Assembly (NCBI GenBank): GCA_028868895.1 | Contig: JAGWTP010000040.1 | Location: forward strand, 1 to 33,088 | Source of the DNA: Burkholderiales bacterium | GTDB taxonomy: Bacteria; Pseudomonadota; Gammaproteobacteria; Burkholderiales; Burkholderiaceae_C | DNA: 33,088 nt | Direction: 5' to 3' | Part shown: piece by piece, positions 15,797 through 24,611 of the stretch | Position numbering within the stretch: the stretch's first letter is position 1 | Layout of the letters: every line of letters starts with the position of its first letter | Notes under the pieces: model-generated | The model's database searches: none | What the model was told of the DNA's origin: nothing | What the model saw: only the letters and a program-made list of their open reading frames with translations | Program-made: the position numbers and the translations under genes

Positions 15797-17047
15797 TCAG
15801 CGGTAGACCGGGAAGTCGCGGGTCAGTGCCGCCACCTTGGCCTTGACCGCGGCCGTGGTCGCCGCGTCGTTCGGCCGGTCGAGCACGTCGGCGATCAGGT
15901 GCGCGGTCTGGCGCGCCTGGTCTTCCTTGAAGCCGCGCGTCGTCATCGCCGGCGTGCCCAGGCGGATGCCGCTCGTGACCATCGGCTTTTGCGGGTCGTT
16001 CGGGATGCCGTTCTTGTTGCAGGTCATGTGCGCCGCGCCGAGCAGGTTCTCGGCTTCCTTGCCGGTCAGGCCTTTCGGGCGCAGGTCGACCAGCATCACG
16101 TGCGACTCGGTGCGGCCGCTGACGATGCGCAGGCCGCGCTCGATCAGCGTGTCGGCGAGCTGAACCGCGTTCTTCGCGACCTGCTGCTGATACACCTTGA
16201 ACTCGGGCTGGAGTGCTTCCTTGAAGGCCACCGCCTTGGCGGCGATCACGTGCATCAGCGGGCCGCCCTGGATGCCGGGAAAGATCGCGCTGTTGATCTT
16301 CTTGGCGATGGCTTCATCGTTCATCAGCACGATGCCGCCGCGCGGGCCGCGCAGGCTCTTGTGGGTGGTCGAGGTGACGACGTCGGCGTGCGGCACCGGG
16401 TTCGGGTAGACGCCGGCGGCGATGAGGCCGGCATAGTGCGCCATGTCGACCATGAAGTACGCGCCCACGTCCTTTGCGACCTTCGCGAAGCGCGCGAAGT
16501 CGATGCGCAGGCTGTAGGCCGAGGCGCCGGCGATGATGAGCTTGGGGCGGTGCTCGTGGGCCAGCCGCTCCATCGCGTCGTAGTCGATCGCTTCGGCGGC
16601 GGTCAGGCCGTAGCTGACGACCTTGAACCACTTGCCGCTCATGTTGAGCGGCATGCCGTGGGTCAGGTGGCCGCCTTCGGCCAGGCTCATGCCCATGATC
16701 GTGTCGCCGGGGTTGAGCAGGCCGAAGAACACCGCCTGGTTGGCTTGCGAGCCGGAGTTGGCCTGCACATTGGCGTATCCGGCGCCGAACAGCGCCTTGA
16801 GCCGGTCGATCGCGAGTTGCTCGACGATGTCGACGTACTCGCAGCCGCCGTAGTAGCGCTTGCCGGGGTAGCCCTCGGCATACTTGTTGGTCAGCTGCGT
16901 GCCCTGCGCGGCCATCACGGCCGGCGAGGCGTAGTTCTCGGAGGCGATCAGCTCGATGTGCTCTTCCTGGCGCTGGTTCTCGCGCTGGATGACGGACCAG
17001 AGATCGGGGTCGACGTTGGCGATCGTGGACAGGGCGCGGTCAAACAT
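15797..17047 (-). CDS. glyA: Serine hydroxymethyltransferase
   Basis: 416 residues, the normal length. It interconverts serine plus tetrahydrofolate with glycine plus 5,10-methylenetetrahydrofolate using PLP. Family motifs are [20 protein letters not shown] (24-43), [20 protein letters not shown] (54-73), [16 protein letters not shown], the PLP-Lys region [17 protein letters not shown], and [20 protein letters not shown]. The ATG at 17047 is preceded by an AAGAGGA ribosome-binding site about 9 bases upstream. A structured leader at 17116-17246 matches the ZTP riboswitch, which is a natural regulator of one-carbon genes including glyA. Confidence 0.97.
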   Translation of the reverse strand: MFDRALSTIANVDPDLWSVIQRENQRQEEHIELIASENYASPAVMAAQGTQLTNKYAEGYPGKRYYGGCEYVDIVEQLAIDRLKALFGAGYANVQANSGSQANQAVFFGLLNPGDTIMGMSLAEGGHLTHGMPLNMSGKWFKVVSYGLTAAEAIDYDAMERLAHEHRPKLIIAGASAYSLRIDFARFAKVAKDVGAYFMVDMAHYAGLIAAGVYPNPVPHADVVTSTTHKSLRGPRGGIVLMNDEAIAKKINSAIFPGIQGGPLMHVIAAKAVAFKEALQPEFKVYQQQVAKNAVQLADTLIERGLRIVSGRTESHVMLVDLRPKGLTGKEAENLLGAAHMTCNKNGIPNDPQKPMVTSGIRLGTPAMTTRGFKEDQARQTAHLIADVLDRPNDAATTAAVKAKVAALTRDFPVYR

Positions 17048-17115
17048 GGTTGGCAGTCCTCTTCAAGCGAAGTCCTCGGGGGGTTCGAGCGCATGCGCGC
17101 GGCACACGACCCCGA

Positions 17116-17246
17116 AGCTGCCCAGGCGAACGGCTGAACGGCGACCCCCGCAGGCAAGCGCCGACCGCGCTTCCCGGTGGTGACCCACCTCAGGCCCCGG
17201 GCTCCGCGTTGGAAGAGGGGCCGCATCGCCAGTTGCGCGGCCCGGT
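17116..17246 (-). promoter_or_regulatory. ZTP (pfl) riboswitch in the glyA leader
   Basis: Read on the minus strand, the leader begins with the stem GGGCCGC/GCGGCCC (17237-17243 with 17218-17224) enclosing GCAACTGGCGAT, which corresponds to the conserved GNGACUGGCG segment of the pfl RNA. It continues through GGTGGGTCACCACCGGGAAG (about 17170-17189), matching the conserved CCACCGGGGAGCG block. It ends with CGCCTGGGCA (17119-17128), the conserved CGCCUGGGCR block that binds the ligand and forms the pseudoknot. All three conserved blocks occur in the right order and strand, about 70 bases before glyA. ZTP riboswitches sense ZMP/ZTP accumulating on folate shortage and switch on purine and one-carbon genes. 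No U-tract terminator follows, so control of translation or Rho access is possible. Confidence 0.82.
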
Positions 17247-17247
17247 C

Positions 17248-17276
17248 AGTGTAACGGAGCCGCCGGGGCGGAAACG
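17248..17276 (-). promoter_or_regulatory. glyA: Possible glyA promoter
   Basis: On the minus strand TACACT (17248-17253) is a fair -10 hexamer placed so that transcription would begin at the first stem of the ZTP riboswitch. The -35 side is weak (CGTTTC at 17271-17276, 17-base spacer). The call rests mainly on position. Confidence 0.3.
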
Positions 17277-17303
17277 TCCTGCGCCCGGGCCGGCGCGTAT
17301 CGC

Positions 17304-18224
17304 TCAGCGCAGCATCGCGACGCGTTCGCCGGTGTCTGCCGCGTCGATGCTGGCGGCGGCTTCGGGCACGGCCTCCGGCTTGGCCACTGGCCGTGCGCTG
17401 GCGGCAATGGCGCGCGGCGGCACGTTCTTGCCGCTGGCCACGAGGCGCAGCGCGCTTTGCTCGCTCAGCACCTTGCCGGCGTAGCCGCCGTCATCGGGCA
17501 GATTGGCCGCGCCGACGTAGTAGCGCAGGCCGGCCTCGACACTGCCCGCGCGAGCGATGCATTCCTTCAGCACCTGCACCCCCACCCGCAGGTTGGTCAC
17601 CGGGTCGAACGCGGCGTGGTTGCCGCCGAAGGCTTCGTACTTGTCGTTGTGGACCTTGGTCATGACCTGCATCAGGCCTTGGGCGCCCACCGCGCTCTGC
17701 GCAAACGGGTTGAAGCTCGATTCGATCGCCATGATCGCCAGGATCAGCGTTGGATCGAGCCCGGCCTTGTGGCCGACGTTCCAGGCTTCCTGGACGAGCC
17801 GGCTGACCGGCTCCGGCGCCACCCGGTAGCGCCGCGCCAGCCACTGCGCGACGGCGGCCTGCTGGCGGCTCAGGTCCTTGGGGTCGATCGCGGTGGCGCG
17901 GGCGCTGGCGTCGGGCTCGCTCAGTTCGGTGGCGAGCACGTCGGCAGGGTCGGCGCGGGCTTCCTCGCGCGCCTGCAGCCAGCCGAGCGCCCAGGTCTCG
18001 GCGTCGTGGCGGACATCGGCGCGGCCCGCCGCGAACAGCACCAGCGCGGCCAGCGCCAGGCCCAGCAGCGCCAGCGTGTTGTGGCTCACTTCGAGCAGGC
18101 CCTGACCCACGTCGCGCAGGAAGACCACGGTGGATTGCGCCGCAGCCCGGCGCACGGTGCGCACCAGCGTCATCGACTGCGCGACCGAGTTGCTCACCAC
18201 CTGAATCATTCGAGTCGAGGCCAT
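17304..18224 (-). CDS. Membrane-anchored lytic murein transglycosylase (SLT domain)
   Basis: 306 residues; the ATG at 18224 follows AGGAGA by 7 bases. A cytoplasmic N-terminus (1-50) is followed by one membrane helix (about 51-66, LALLGLALAALVLFAA), with the rest periplasmic. The SLT domain at about 135-270 contains ILAIMAIESSFNPFAQSAVG with the catalytic Glu168, GLMQVMT, and NLRVGVQVLKECIARAGSVE, then LRYYVGAAN. It cleaves the MurNAc-GlcNAc bond to form 1,6-anhydro-MurNAc, probably for wall remodelling or passage of envelope structures. A terminal Ala/Pro-rich tail is not conserved. It lies alone, divergent from ubiD and downstream of no obvious operon partner. Confidence 0.88.
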   Translation of the reverse strand: MASTRMIQVVSNSVAQSMTLVRTVRRAAAQSTVVFLRDVGQGLLEVSHNTLALLGLALAALVLFAAGRADVRHDAETWALGWLQAREEARADPADVLATELSEPDASARATAIDPKDLSRQQAAVAQWLARRYRVAPEPVSRLVQEAWNVGHKAGLDPTLILAIMAIESSFNPFAQSAVGAQGLMQVMTKVHNDKYEAFGGNHAAFDPVTNLRVGVQVLKECIARAGSVEAGLRYYVGAANLPDDGGYAGKVLSEQSALRLVASGKNVPPRAIAASARPVAKPEAVPEAAASIDAADTGERVAMLR

Positions 18225-18491
18225 CGTAATTCTCCTTGGTTCGCTTTGTGGCCCCGTGGCGACCCCGGCTCGATGACCTGGGACGCTGAAAGGCGGCAGC
18301 GATAATTGTTGGCCGGTGCAACCGGAGCCCAGAAAGTGCGGCGAGGCCTGGGTCAGACCGGCAATCCGCACCATCTCCGGCCTTCATTTCGAAGCGCGGG
18401 TTAACCCTAGTGCGTCAGTCAGAGCCGAAATCTAGCAAGTGGCCTCATAACTGGTCAAGACTATCAAATTTGTTTGTCACTACAAATTCGT
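18225..18491. promoter_or_regulatory. Divergent promoter region between the lytic transglycosylase and ubiD
   Basis: This 267-base region separates two divergent genes and must carry promoters for both. The ubiD-proximal part (about 18430-18491) is clearly richer in A and T than the rest of the window (ACTATCAAATTTGTTTGTCA and nearby), as expected for promoter DNA. I could not place a convincing -35/-10 pair on either strand. No gene is seen in it. Confidence 0.4.
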
Positions 18492-20069
18492 ATGAAATAC
18501 CGCGACTTGCGTGACTTTATGGCTGGCCTGGAACGCGCCGGTGAGCTCCGACGCGTCGCAGAGCCAGTGTCGGTGCGGCTTGAGATGACAGCGGTCAGCG
18601 ACTTCGTTTTGCGCGCCGGCGGCCCGGCGCTGTGGTTTCAACAGCCCGCCGGTTACAAAATTTCAGCCTTGACAAACCTGTTCGGTACCCCGCGGCGGGT
18701 CGCGCTGGGCATGGGCGCGGCCGATGTGGGCGAGCTGCGCGACGTGGGTCGACTGCTCGCGAGCCTGAAGGAGCCCGAGCCGCCGAAGGGCGTGAAGGAC
18801 ACCGGCAAGCTGTTACAAATGGCCAAGGCGCTGTGGGACATGAAGCCCGCCGGCGTGCGCCGCCCGGCCTGCCAGGAGGTCGTCCTTGAAGGTCCGGATG
18901 TCGACCTGGGCCTGCTCCCGGTGCAGACCTGCTGGCCCGAAGACGCCGGCCCGCTGATCACCTGGGGCCTGGTCGTCACGCGCGGGCCTCAGGGCGTGCC
19001 GAGCGCGCGGGCGCGGCAGAACCTGGGCATCTACCGCCAGCAGGTGATCGGCCCGCGCCGGGTGATCATGCGCTGGCTCGCCCACCGCGGCGGCGCGCTC
19101 GACTTCCGCGACTTCGGGCTGGCCAAGCCTGGCCAGCCGTTCCCGATCGCGGTGGCGCTCGGCGCCGACCCGGCGACGATCCTCGGCGCGGTGACGCCAG
19201 TGCCCGACACGTTGTCGGAATACCAGTTCGCCGGCCTGCTGCGCGGCAGTCGCACCGAGGTGGCCGACTCGGGCGTCGGCGACGCCGGCGTGATGCTGCA
19301 GGTGCCGGCCAGCGCCGAGATCGTGCTCGAGGGGCACGTTCCGGTGGCGGCCCAGGGCTATGCCGGCGTCAGCGAGCACGGCGTGAAGCTCAAGGAAATC
19401 GGCGGCTACCTGCACGCGCTCGAAGGCCCGTTCGGCGACCACACCGGCTATTACAACGAGCAGGACTGGTTCCCGGTGTTCGAGATCGGGCGCCTGACCC
19501 ACCGGCGCGACCCCATCTATCACTCCACGTACACCGGCAAGCCGCCCGACGAGCCGGCGATCCTGGGCGTGGCGCTCAACGAAGTGTTCGTGCCGATCCT
19601 GCAGAAGCAGTTTCCCGAGATCGCCGACTTCTACCTGCCGCCCGAGGGCTGCAGTTACCGGATGGCGATCGTCAGCATCCGCAAGAGCTACCCCGGCCAC
19701 GCCAAGCGGCTGATGTTCGGGATCTGGAGCTTCCTGCGCCAGTTCATGTACACCAAGTTCATCGTCGTCACCGACGACGACGTCGACATCCGCGACTGGA
19801 AAGAAGTGATCTGGGCCATCACCACCCGGGTCGACCCCGTGCGCGACACCCTGCTGGCCGAGAACACGCCGATCGACTACCTCGACTTCGCCTCGCCGGT
19901 GAGCGGCCTGGGCGGCAAGATGGGGCTGGACGCGACGAACAAGTGGCCCGGTGAAACCCGTCGCGAGTGGGGCCGCGCGATCCGCATGGACCCGGCGGTC
20001 GAGCAGCGCGCGCAAGGCCTGTTGAACATGATCATGAAACCGGCGCCACGACAAGAGGGCACACGATAG
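18492..20069 (+). CDS. ubiD: UbiD, prenylated-FMN-dependent 4-hydroxy-3-polyprenylbenzoate decarboxylase
   Basis: 525 residues from the ATG at 18492 ([20 protein letters not shown], the conserved N-terminus); a TTG at 18474 would add six residues. UbiD decarboxylates the ubiquinone precursor using prenylated FMN supplied by UbiX. Conserved regions include [13 protein letters not shown] (about 155-167), the [20 protein letters not shown] segment, [33 protein letters not shown] and the late [11 protein letters not shown]. The length and motifs match functional UbiD rather than the broader aromatic decarboxylases. ubiX is not in the window. The stop is followed by a candidate small RNA and a strong terminator. 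Confidence 0.94.
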   Translation: MKYRDLRDFMAGLERAGELRRVAEPVSVRLEMTAVSDFVLRAGGPALWFQQPAGYKISALTNLFGTPRRVALGMGAADVGELRDVGRLLASLKEPEPPKGVKDTGKLLQMAKALWDMKPAGVRRPACQEVVLEGPDVDLGLLPVQTCWPEDAGPLITWGLVVTRGPQGVPSARARQNLGIYRQQVIGPRRVIMRWLAHRGGALDFRDFGLAKPGQPFPIAVALGADPATILGAVTPVPDTLSEYQFAGLLRGSRTEVADSGVGDAGVMLQVPASAEIVLEGHVPVAAQGYAGVSEHGVKLKEIGGYLHALEGPFGDHTGYYNEQDWFPVFEIGRLTHRRDPIYHSTYTGKPPDEPAILGVALNEVFVPILQKQFPEIADFYLPPEGCSYRMAIVSIRKSYPGHAKRLMFGIWSFLRQFMYTKFIVVTDDDVDIRDWKEVIWAITTRVDPVRDTLLAENTPIDYLDFASPVSGLGGKMGLDATNKWPGETRREWGRAIRMDPAVEQRAQGLLNMIMKPAPRQEGTR

Positions 20070-20079
20070 TGCGCGGCGC

Positions 20080-20108
20080 TTGAAGATCGCGCCGAGCTGA
20101 CCTACTTT
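20080..20108 (+). promoter_or_regulatory. Possible promoter of the small RNA after ubiD
   Basis: TTGAAG (20080-20085) and TACTTT (20103-20108) are separated by 17 bases, with TTTAAT overlapping at 20106-20111. This would start transcription near 20115, just before the structured region. The -10 match is only moderate. Confidence 0.4.
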
Positions 20109-20111
20109 AAT

Positions 20112-20247
20112 AGAGCCTGCATGCAGGTACTTCAACCGGCGCAGTCCCTGCGCTATAGGAGCCCCGGACCTCATTCCTCTGGAGCCCCAAACGGTGGCGA
20201 GAGCCACCCGCCCCTCTGTCCGCAAGGCCAGAGGGGTTTGTCATTTT
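20112..20247 (+). ncRNA. Candidate structured small RNA between ubiD and the RND pump gene
   Basis: About 135 bases between converging genes contain a row of compact folds. They are the palindrome CCTGCATGCAGG (20116-20127); a GCGCAG/CTGCGC hairpin with a 3-base loop (20139-20153); a GGTGGC/GCCACC hairpin with a GAGA tetraloop (20193-20208); and a strong terminator (20211-20247). Between hairpins two and three lies an apparently single-stranded segment with the octamer GGAGCCCC twice (20158-20165, 20181-20188) and a CU-rich stretch ACCTCATTCCTCT that could pair with ribosome-binding sites. A promoter-like pair precedes it. No known RNA family was recognised; it could instead be only the structured 3' end of the ubiD message. 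Confidence 0.45.
20211..20247 (+). terminator. Rho-independent terminator downstream of ubiD / small RNA
   Basis: CCCCTCTG (20211-20218) pairs perfectly with CAGAGGGG (20229-20236) around a 10-base loop, and TTTGTCATTTT follows on the plus strand. The minus-strand side has no T-run, so it serves plus-strand transcription. Confidence 0.8.
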
Positions 20248-20320
20248 GGCCGCCCCTTTCGCACGAGCGGGCCGCGCCCGGACCGACCGGCGCCTTACCG
20301 CGCGCCGAACGGACCTGGAC

Positions 20321-23300
20321 TCACGCTGAAAGCGTGGGGCCGCCGCCCGGCGCGGCACCCGCCGCCACCGGCAGGTCCGTGCCGGCAGCGCGCTTGCGGT
20401 GGTCGCTGCCGATGAACATGTACATCGCCGGCACCACGAACAGTGTGAACAAGGTGCCGATCGCCATGCCGGTGAAGATGACGATGCCCATCGCCTGACG
20501 GCCGCCCGCGCCGGCGCCCGACGCGATGACCAGCGGCACCACGCCGAAGACCATCGCCGCGGTCGTCATCAGGATCGGCCGCAGCCGCAACCCGGCGGCA
20601 GCCTCGATCGCCTCGCGCTTGGACTTGCCGGCGCGCTGGAGTCGATTGGCCACTTCGACGATCAGGATGCCGTGCTTGCTGATCAGCCCCATCAGCGTGA
20701 CCAGGCCGACCTCGGTGTAGATGTTGATCGAGGCGAAACCCAGGAAGATGAAGATCAGTGCGCCGAACAGGGCCAGCGGCACCGAGACCAGGATCACCAC
20801 CGGGTCGCGGAAGCTCTCGAACTGCGCTGCCAGGGCGAGGAAGACGATGATCACCGCGAAGGCGAAGGTCAGCGCGAAGCCGCCCGACTCCTGCATGAAC
20901 TGACGCGACTGGCCCGAATAGTCGACCGTGTAGCCGGTCGGTGCGACCTCGGAGACGGCCTTGCGCAAGAACGCGAGCACGTCGCCCTGCGCCTGCCCGG
21001 AGACGCCCGAGATCGTGACCGAGTTGAGCTGCTGGAAGTGGTTGATCGACTCCGGCACCACGTTCACTTTCAGGCTCGCCACGGTGCTGGCGGGGATCAT
21101 GCTGCCGCCGGGCGCCTTGAGGTAGTAGTCGAGTACGTCCGAGGGGTTGAGCCGGTCGACCTGCAGCACCTGCGGGATCACCTTGTAGGAGCGCCCGGCG
21201 ATGGAGAAATAGTTGACGTAGCCGCCGCCGAGCGCCGCGCCGAGCGCGTTGCCGACGTCCTGCTGCTTCAGGCCCAGCGTGGCGATCATGTCGCGGTCGA
21301 CGACCACGGTGGCCTGCGGCTTGTCGAGCTTGAGGTCGGCGTCGGCGAAGTAGAACAGGTTGGCCGCCTGTGCCTTGGCCATCACCTGCTCGGCCACCGT
21401 GTTGAGGTTCTGGAACGGTTCGGTCGACGTGATCACGAACTGCACCGGCAGCCCCGACGCGCCAGGCAATGGCGGAAACTGGAAGGCCGCGACCCGCGCC
21501 CCCGCAATGTGGTTCCAGCGCGCCTGCAATACCTGCTGCAACTCCTGCGCGCTGCGGGTGCGCTGATCCCAGGGTTTGAACAACACGCCGCCGATGCCCT
21601 GGTTCACGGTGGGCACCCCGGTGATCTGGAACATCTGCTCGTACTCGGGGATGGCGTGCGCGATCTTGAACGCCTGTTCGGCGTAGGTCTGCATTTGCTG
21701 CGCGGTGGCGGTGGGCGGGCCGGTGACGAAAGCGGCCACGATGCCCTGGTCTTCCTCGGGTGCGAGCTCCGACTTCGACATCTTGAACATCAACCCGGCA
21801 CAGCCCATCAGGATCGCGCCCATCACGATCAGCACCGGCCAGGTTTCGAGCAGCCCGTGCAAGGCGCGGTGGTAGCCGCGCTGGACTCTGGCGAACACAC
21901 GGTCGATGGCCTGCACGAAGCGGCCCTCGTCCTGCTCGGGCTTGAAGATGCGCGAGGACATCATCGGCGACAGCGTCAGCGCCACCACGCCCGACACCGC
22001 CACCGCGCCGGCCAGCGTGAACGCGAACTCGGTGAACAGCGCGCCCGTGAGGCCGCCCTGGAAGCCGATCGGCACGTAAACCGCGATCAGCACCACGGTC
22101 ATCGCCAGGATCGGGCTGCCGAGTTCGCGTGCCGCCGTCAGCGCCGCCTGCATCGGCGGCATGCCTTCCTTCATGTGGTGGTCCACGTTCTCGACCACGA
22201 TGATCGCGTCGTCGACCACCAGTCCGATCGCCAGCACCAGCGCCAGCAGCGTGAGCAGATTGATCGAGTAGCCCAGCGCGAGCATCATGAAGAACGTGCC
22301 CACCAGCGACAGCGGCATCGCGATCACCGGCACCGCCACGGCCCGCAGGCTGCCCAGGAACAGGTAGATGACCACCGTCACGATCAGCAGCGCCTCGACG
22401 AGCGTCTTGACCACCTCGTTGATCGACGTGTTGATGAACGCGGTGGCGTCGTAGACGATCTGCCCGGTCAGGCCGGTGGGGAGTTGCTGCTGGATCGCGG
22501 GGAAGGCCTCGCGCACGCGCTTGGCCACGTCGAGGATGTTGGCCTCGGGGGCCACCTTGATGCCGATGAAGACCGAGCGTTTGCCGCTGAAGGCGACGTT
22601 GAAGTCGTAGTTTTCGGAGCCCAGGCTGACGGTGGCCACGTCTTGCAGCCGCACCACGGTGTCACCGCTGGTCTTGACCGCCAGGTGCTTGAACTCCTCG
22701 ACCGTGTGCAGGTCGGTGCCGGCCGTCAGCGGCACGCTCACCATCTGGCCCTTGGTCGCACCGACGGCGGCGAGGTAGTTGTTGGCGGCCAGCGCCGTGC
22801 TCACGTCGGTGGCGGTAACGCCGAAGGCGGCGAGCTTGGCGGTGTCGAGCCAGGCGCGCAGTGCGAACTGGCGCGCCCCCAGCAACTCGGCGGTCTGCAC
22901 GCCGTCGATCGAATCGAGCTTGGGCTTGACCACCCGCACGAGGTAGTCGGTCACGTTGTTGGTGGGCAGCGTGTCGCTGTAAAAGCCCATGTACATCGAG
23001 TCGATGGTCGAGCCGGTCTGAACCGTGAGCACCGGCTGCTGCGCCTGCGCCGGCAACTGGTTCCTGACCGAGCTGATCTGCGTGCTGATCTCGGTCAGCG
23101 CACGATTCGCGTCGTAGTTCAGGCGCAGCGTGGCGGTGATGGTCGACACCCCCAGGCTGCTGGACGACGACAGGTAGTCGATGCCCTGGGCCTGGGCGAT
23201 CGCCGACTCGAGCGGCTGGGTGATGAACCCGGCCACCGTCTGCGCATCGGCGCCGTAGTAGGCCGTCGAGACCGTGACGACCGCGTTCTGGGTGCGCGGA

Positions 23301-23410
23301 AACTGGTTGACGGGCAAGCTGAACAACGAGCGCAGGCCCAGCACCAGGATCAGCATGCTGATCACCATCGCCAGCACCGGCCGGCGGATGAAGATGTCGG
23401 TGAAGTTCAT
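20321..23410 (-). CDS. RND efflux pump inner-membrane transporter, HAE1 family
   Basis: 1029 residues, the normal AcrB/MexB length. It is a proton-driven trimeric pump that exports hydrophobic or amphiphilic compounds through an adaptor and outer-membrane channel. The N-terminus MNFTDIFIRRPVLAMVISML is typical of the family. The proton relay is present: D400 and D401 in IGLVVDDAIIVVEN of the fourth helix, and the Lys of LMGLISKHGILIVEVANRLQ in the tenth. Two large periplasmic loops (about 35-330 and 555-860) separate the helix bundles. Substrate cannot be assigned from sequence. Start is 10 bases after the adaptor stop, forming an operon. The end faces ubiD across about 250 bases. Confidence 0.94.
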   Translation of the reverse strand: MNFTDIFIRRPVLAMVISMLILVLGLRSLFSLPVNQFPRTQNAVVTVSTAYYGADAQTVAGFITQPLESAIAQAQGIDYLSSSSSLGVSTITATLRLNYDANRALTEISTQISSVRNQLPAQAQQPVLTVQTGSTIDSMYMGFYSDTLPTNNVTDYLVRVVKPKLDSIDGVQTAELLGARQFALRAWLDTAKLAAFGVTATDVSTALAANNYLAAVGATKGQMVSVPLTAGTDLHTVEEFKHLAVKTSGDTVVRLQDVATVSLGSENYDFNVAFSGKRSVFIGIKVAPEANILDVAKRVREAFPAIQQQLPTGLTGQIVYDATAFINTSINEVVKTLVEALLIVTVVIYLFLGSLRAVAVPVIAMPLSLVGTFFMMLALGYSINLLTLLALVLAIGLVVDDAIIVVENVDHHMKEGMPPMQAALTAARELGSPILAMTVVLIAVYVPIGFQGGLTGALFTEFAFTLAGAVAVSGVVALTLSPMMSSRIFKPEQDEGRFVQAIDRVFARVQRGYHRALHGLLETWPVLIVMGAILMGCAGLMFKMSKSELAPEEDQGIVAAFVTGPPTATAQQMQTYAEQAFKIAHAIPEYEQMFQITGVPTVNQGIGGVLFKPWDQRTRSAQELQQVLQARWNHIAGARVAAFQFPPLPGASGLPVQFVITSTEPFQNLNTVAEQVMAKAQAANLFYFADADLKLDKPQATVVVDRDMIATLGLKQQDVGNALGAALGGGYVNYFSIAGRSYKVIPQVLQVDRLNPSDVLDYYLKAPGGSMIPASTVASLKVNVVPESINHFQQLNSVTISGVSGQAQGDVLAFLRKAVSEVAPTGYTVDYSGQSRQFMQESGGFALTFAFAVIIVFLALAAQFESFRDPVVILVSVPLALFGALIFIFLGFASINIYTEVGLVTLMGLISKHGILIVEVANRLQRAGKSKREAIEAAAGLRLRPILMTTAAMVFGVVPLVIASGAGAGGRQAMGIVIFTGMAIGTLFTLFVVPAMYMFIGSDHRKRAAGTDLPVAAGAAPGGGPTLSA

Positions 23411-23420
23411 GGCCGGCGCC

Positions 23421-24536
23421 TCACTTTTCCTGCGGGGTCGGTTTCGGGTTGTCGGCGGGCTGCACGCTGTTGTCGATCACCACCTCGGTGCCGTTCTTCA
23501 GCTTGAGCTGGCCGCTGGTGACGATCTGCTGGCCCTCGGTGATGCCGCTGAGCACGGCGACCTGGTCGCCACGCGTCGGGCCGGTGGTGACGAAGATCTG
23601 CTTGACCTTGAGCGCCGCGCCCGGCTCGACCACGAACACCGTCGAGCCGTAGGGGTTGTAGGTGATCGCCGTCTGGGGCAGCGTCAGGTAGCGCTGCGGG
23701 GCCCCGGTATCGACCGCCACGCGCGCGAACATGCCGGGCAGCAGTTGGCGCTGTGGGTTGGCCACGGTGGCCTCGACCTGCACGTTGCGGGTGGTCGGGT
23801 CGACCTTGGGGCTGATGGCGGTGACCTTGCCCTCGAACGACTGGCCGGCGAACGCGTCGTCGGACAGGGTCACGCGCTGGCCGAGCCGCAGCCCGGTGAT
23901 CTGGCGCTGCGGCAGGTTGAAGTCGACGTGCACCGGGTCGAGCGTTTGCAGCGTGACGATCTTGTCACCCGCATTCAGGTACTGGCCCGGGCTGACGGCG
24001 GTGATGCCCACGCGGCCGCTGAACGGCGCGCGTATCGTCTTCTTGGCCACGACCGCCGACTGCTGCGCCAGGCTGGCCTGCTTGGCGTGCAGGTCGGCCT
24101 GGTCGGCGTCGACCTGGGCCTGGCTCACCGCCTTGGCCGAAAGCTGCTCGCGGTCACGCGCCAGCACCTTGGTCGCCAGGTCGACCGCCACCTGCAGCGA
24201 GCGCTGTTGCGCCACTTCGACATCGGCGTTGAGCTGAATGAGTACCGCGCCGGCGCGGACATCCTGGCCCGACTCGAAGTTGACCTGGCGCACCAGCCCG
24301 GCGATCTCGCTGGCCAGCTCGACGCCACGCACCGCCACCAGCGAACCCACCGCATTGAACTGCGGTTGCCAATCCTGCATTTGCGCCTTCAGCGCCGTCA
24401 CCACCTGCGCTTGCGGCTTCGGAATGCTGGCGATCAGCTTCCTGATCTGCAGAAACTTGCCCAGCGCCAGCAGCGCGATGAGCACAGCAACGATGCCGAG
24501 CATGATGAACATGCGTTTGGTCGTGCGACTGGCCAT
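23421..24536 (-). CDS. RND efflux periplasmic adaptor (membrane fusion protein)
   Basis: 371 residues from the ATG at 24536, which follows GGAAGGGA; an upstream in-frame start at 24563 is less likely. One N-terminal membrane helix (about 9-26, MFIMLGIVAVLIALLALG) anchors it, in place of the lipobox seen in AcrA. Lipoyl-type half-motifs lie in VRQVNFESGQDVRAGAVLIQ and KKTIRAPFSGRVGITAVSPG, flanking a helical hairpin (about 115-165). Beta-barrel and membrane-proximal domains follow (VDFNLPQRQITGLRLGQRVT; VDPTTRNVQVEATVANPQRQ). It bridges the inner-membrane pump and outer-membrane channel. The C-terminus is a Pro/Asn-rich tail. Confidence 0.93.
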   Translation of the reverse strand: MASRTTKRMFIMLGIVAVLIALLALGKFLQIRKLIASIPKPQAQVVTALKAQMQDWQPQFNAVGSLVAVRGVELASEIAGLVRQVNFESGQDVRAGAVLIQLNADVEVAQQRSLQVAVDLATKVLARDREQLSAKAVSQAQVDADQADLHAKQASLAQQSAVVAKKTIRAPFSGRVGITAVSPGQYLNAGDKIVTLQTLDPVHVDFNLPQRQITGLRLGQRVTLSDDAFAGQSFEGKVTAISPKVDPTTRNVQVEATVANPQRQLLPGMFARVAVDTGAPQRYLTLPQTAITYNPYGSTVFVVEPGAALKVKQIFVTTGPTRGDQVAVLSGITEGQQIVTSGQLKLKNGTEVVIDNSVQPADNPKPTPQEK

Positions 24537-24611
24537 GAAGGTCCCTTCCTGCGGTTGCGCCATTGCGGCTCGGCACCGGCGGCGGTGAGCGCACCGGTGC
24601 CGGCAGAGTTG

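Noticed and set aside
20399-23506. Plus-strand open frame of 1035 codons opposite the RND pump gene
   Set aside because: It mirrors the pump gene, is dominated by His/Arg/Asp/Gly repeats typical of antisense translation of GC-rich DNA, and shows no family motif.
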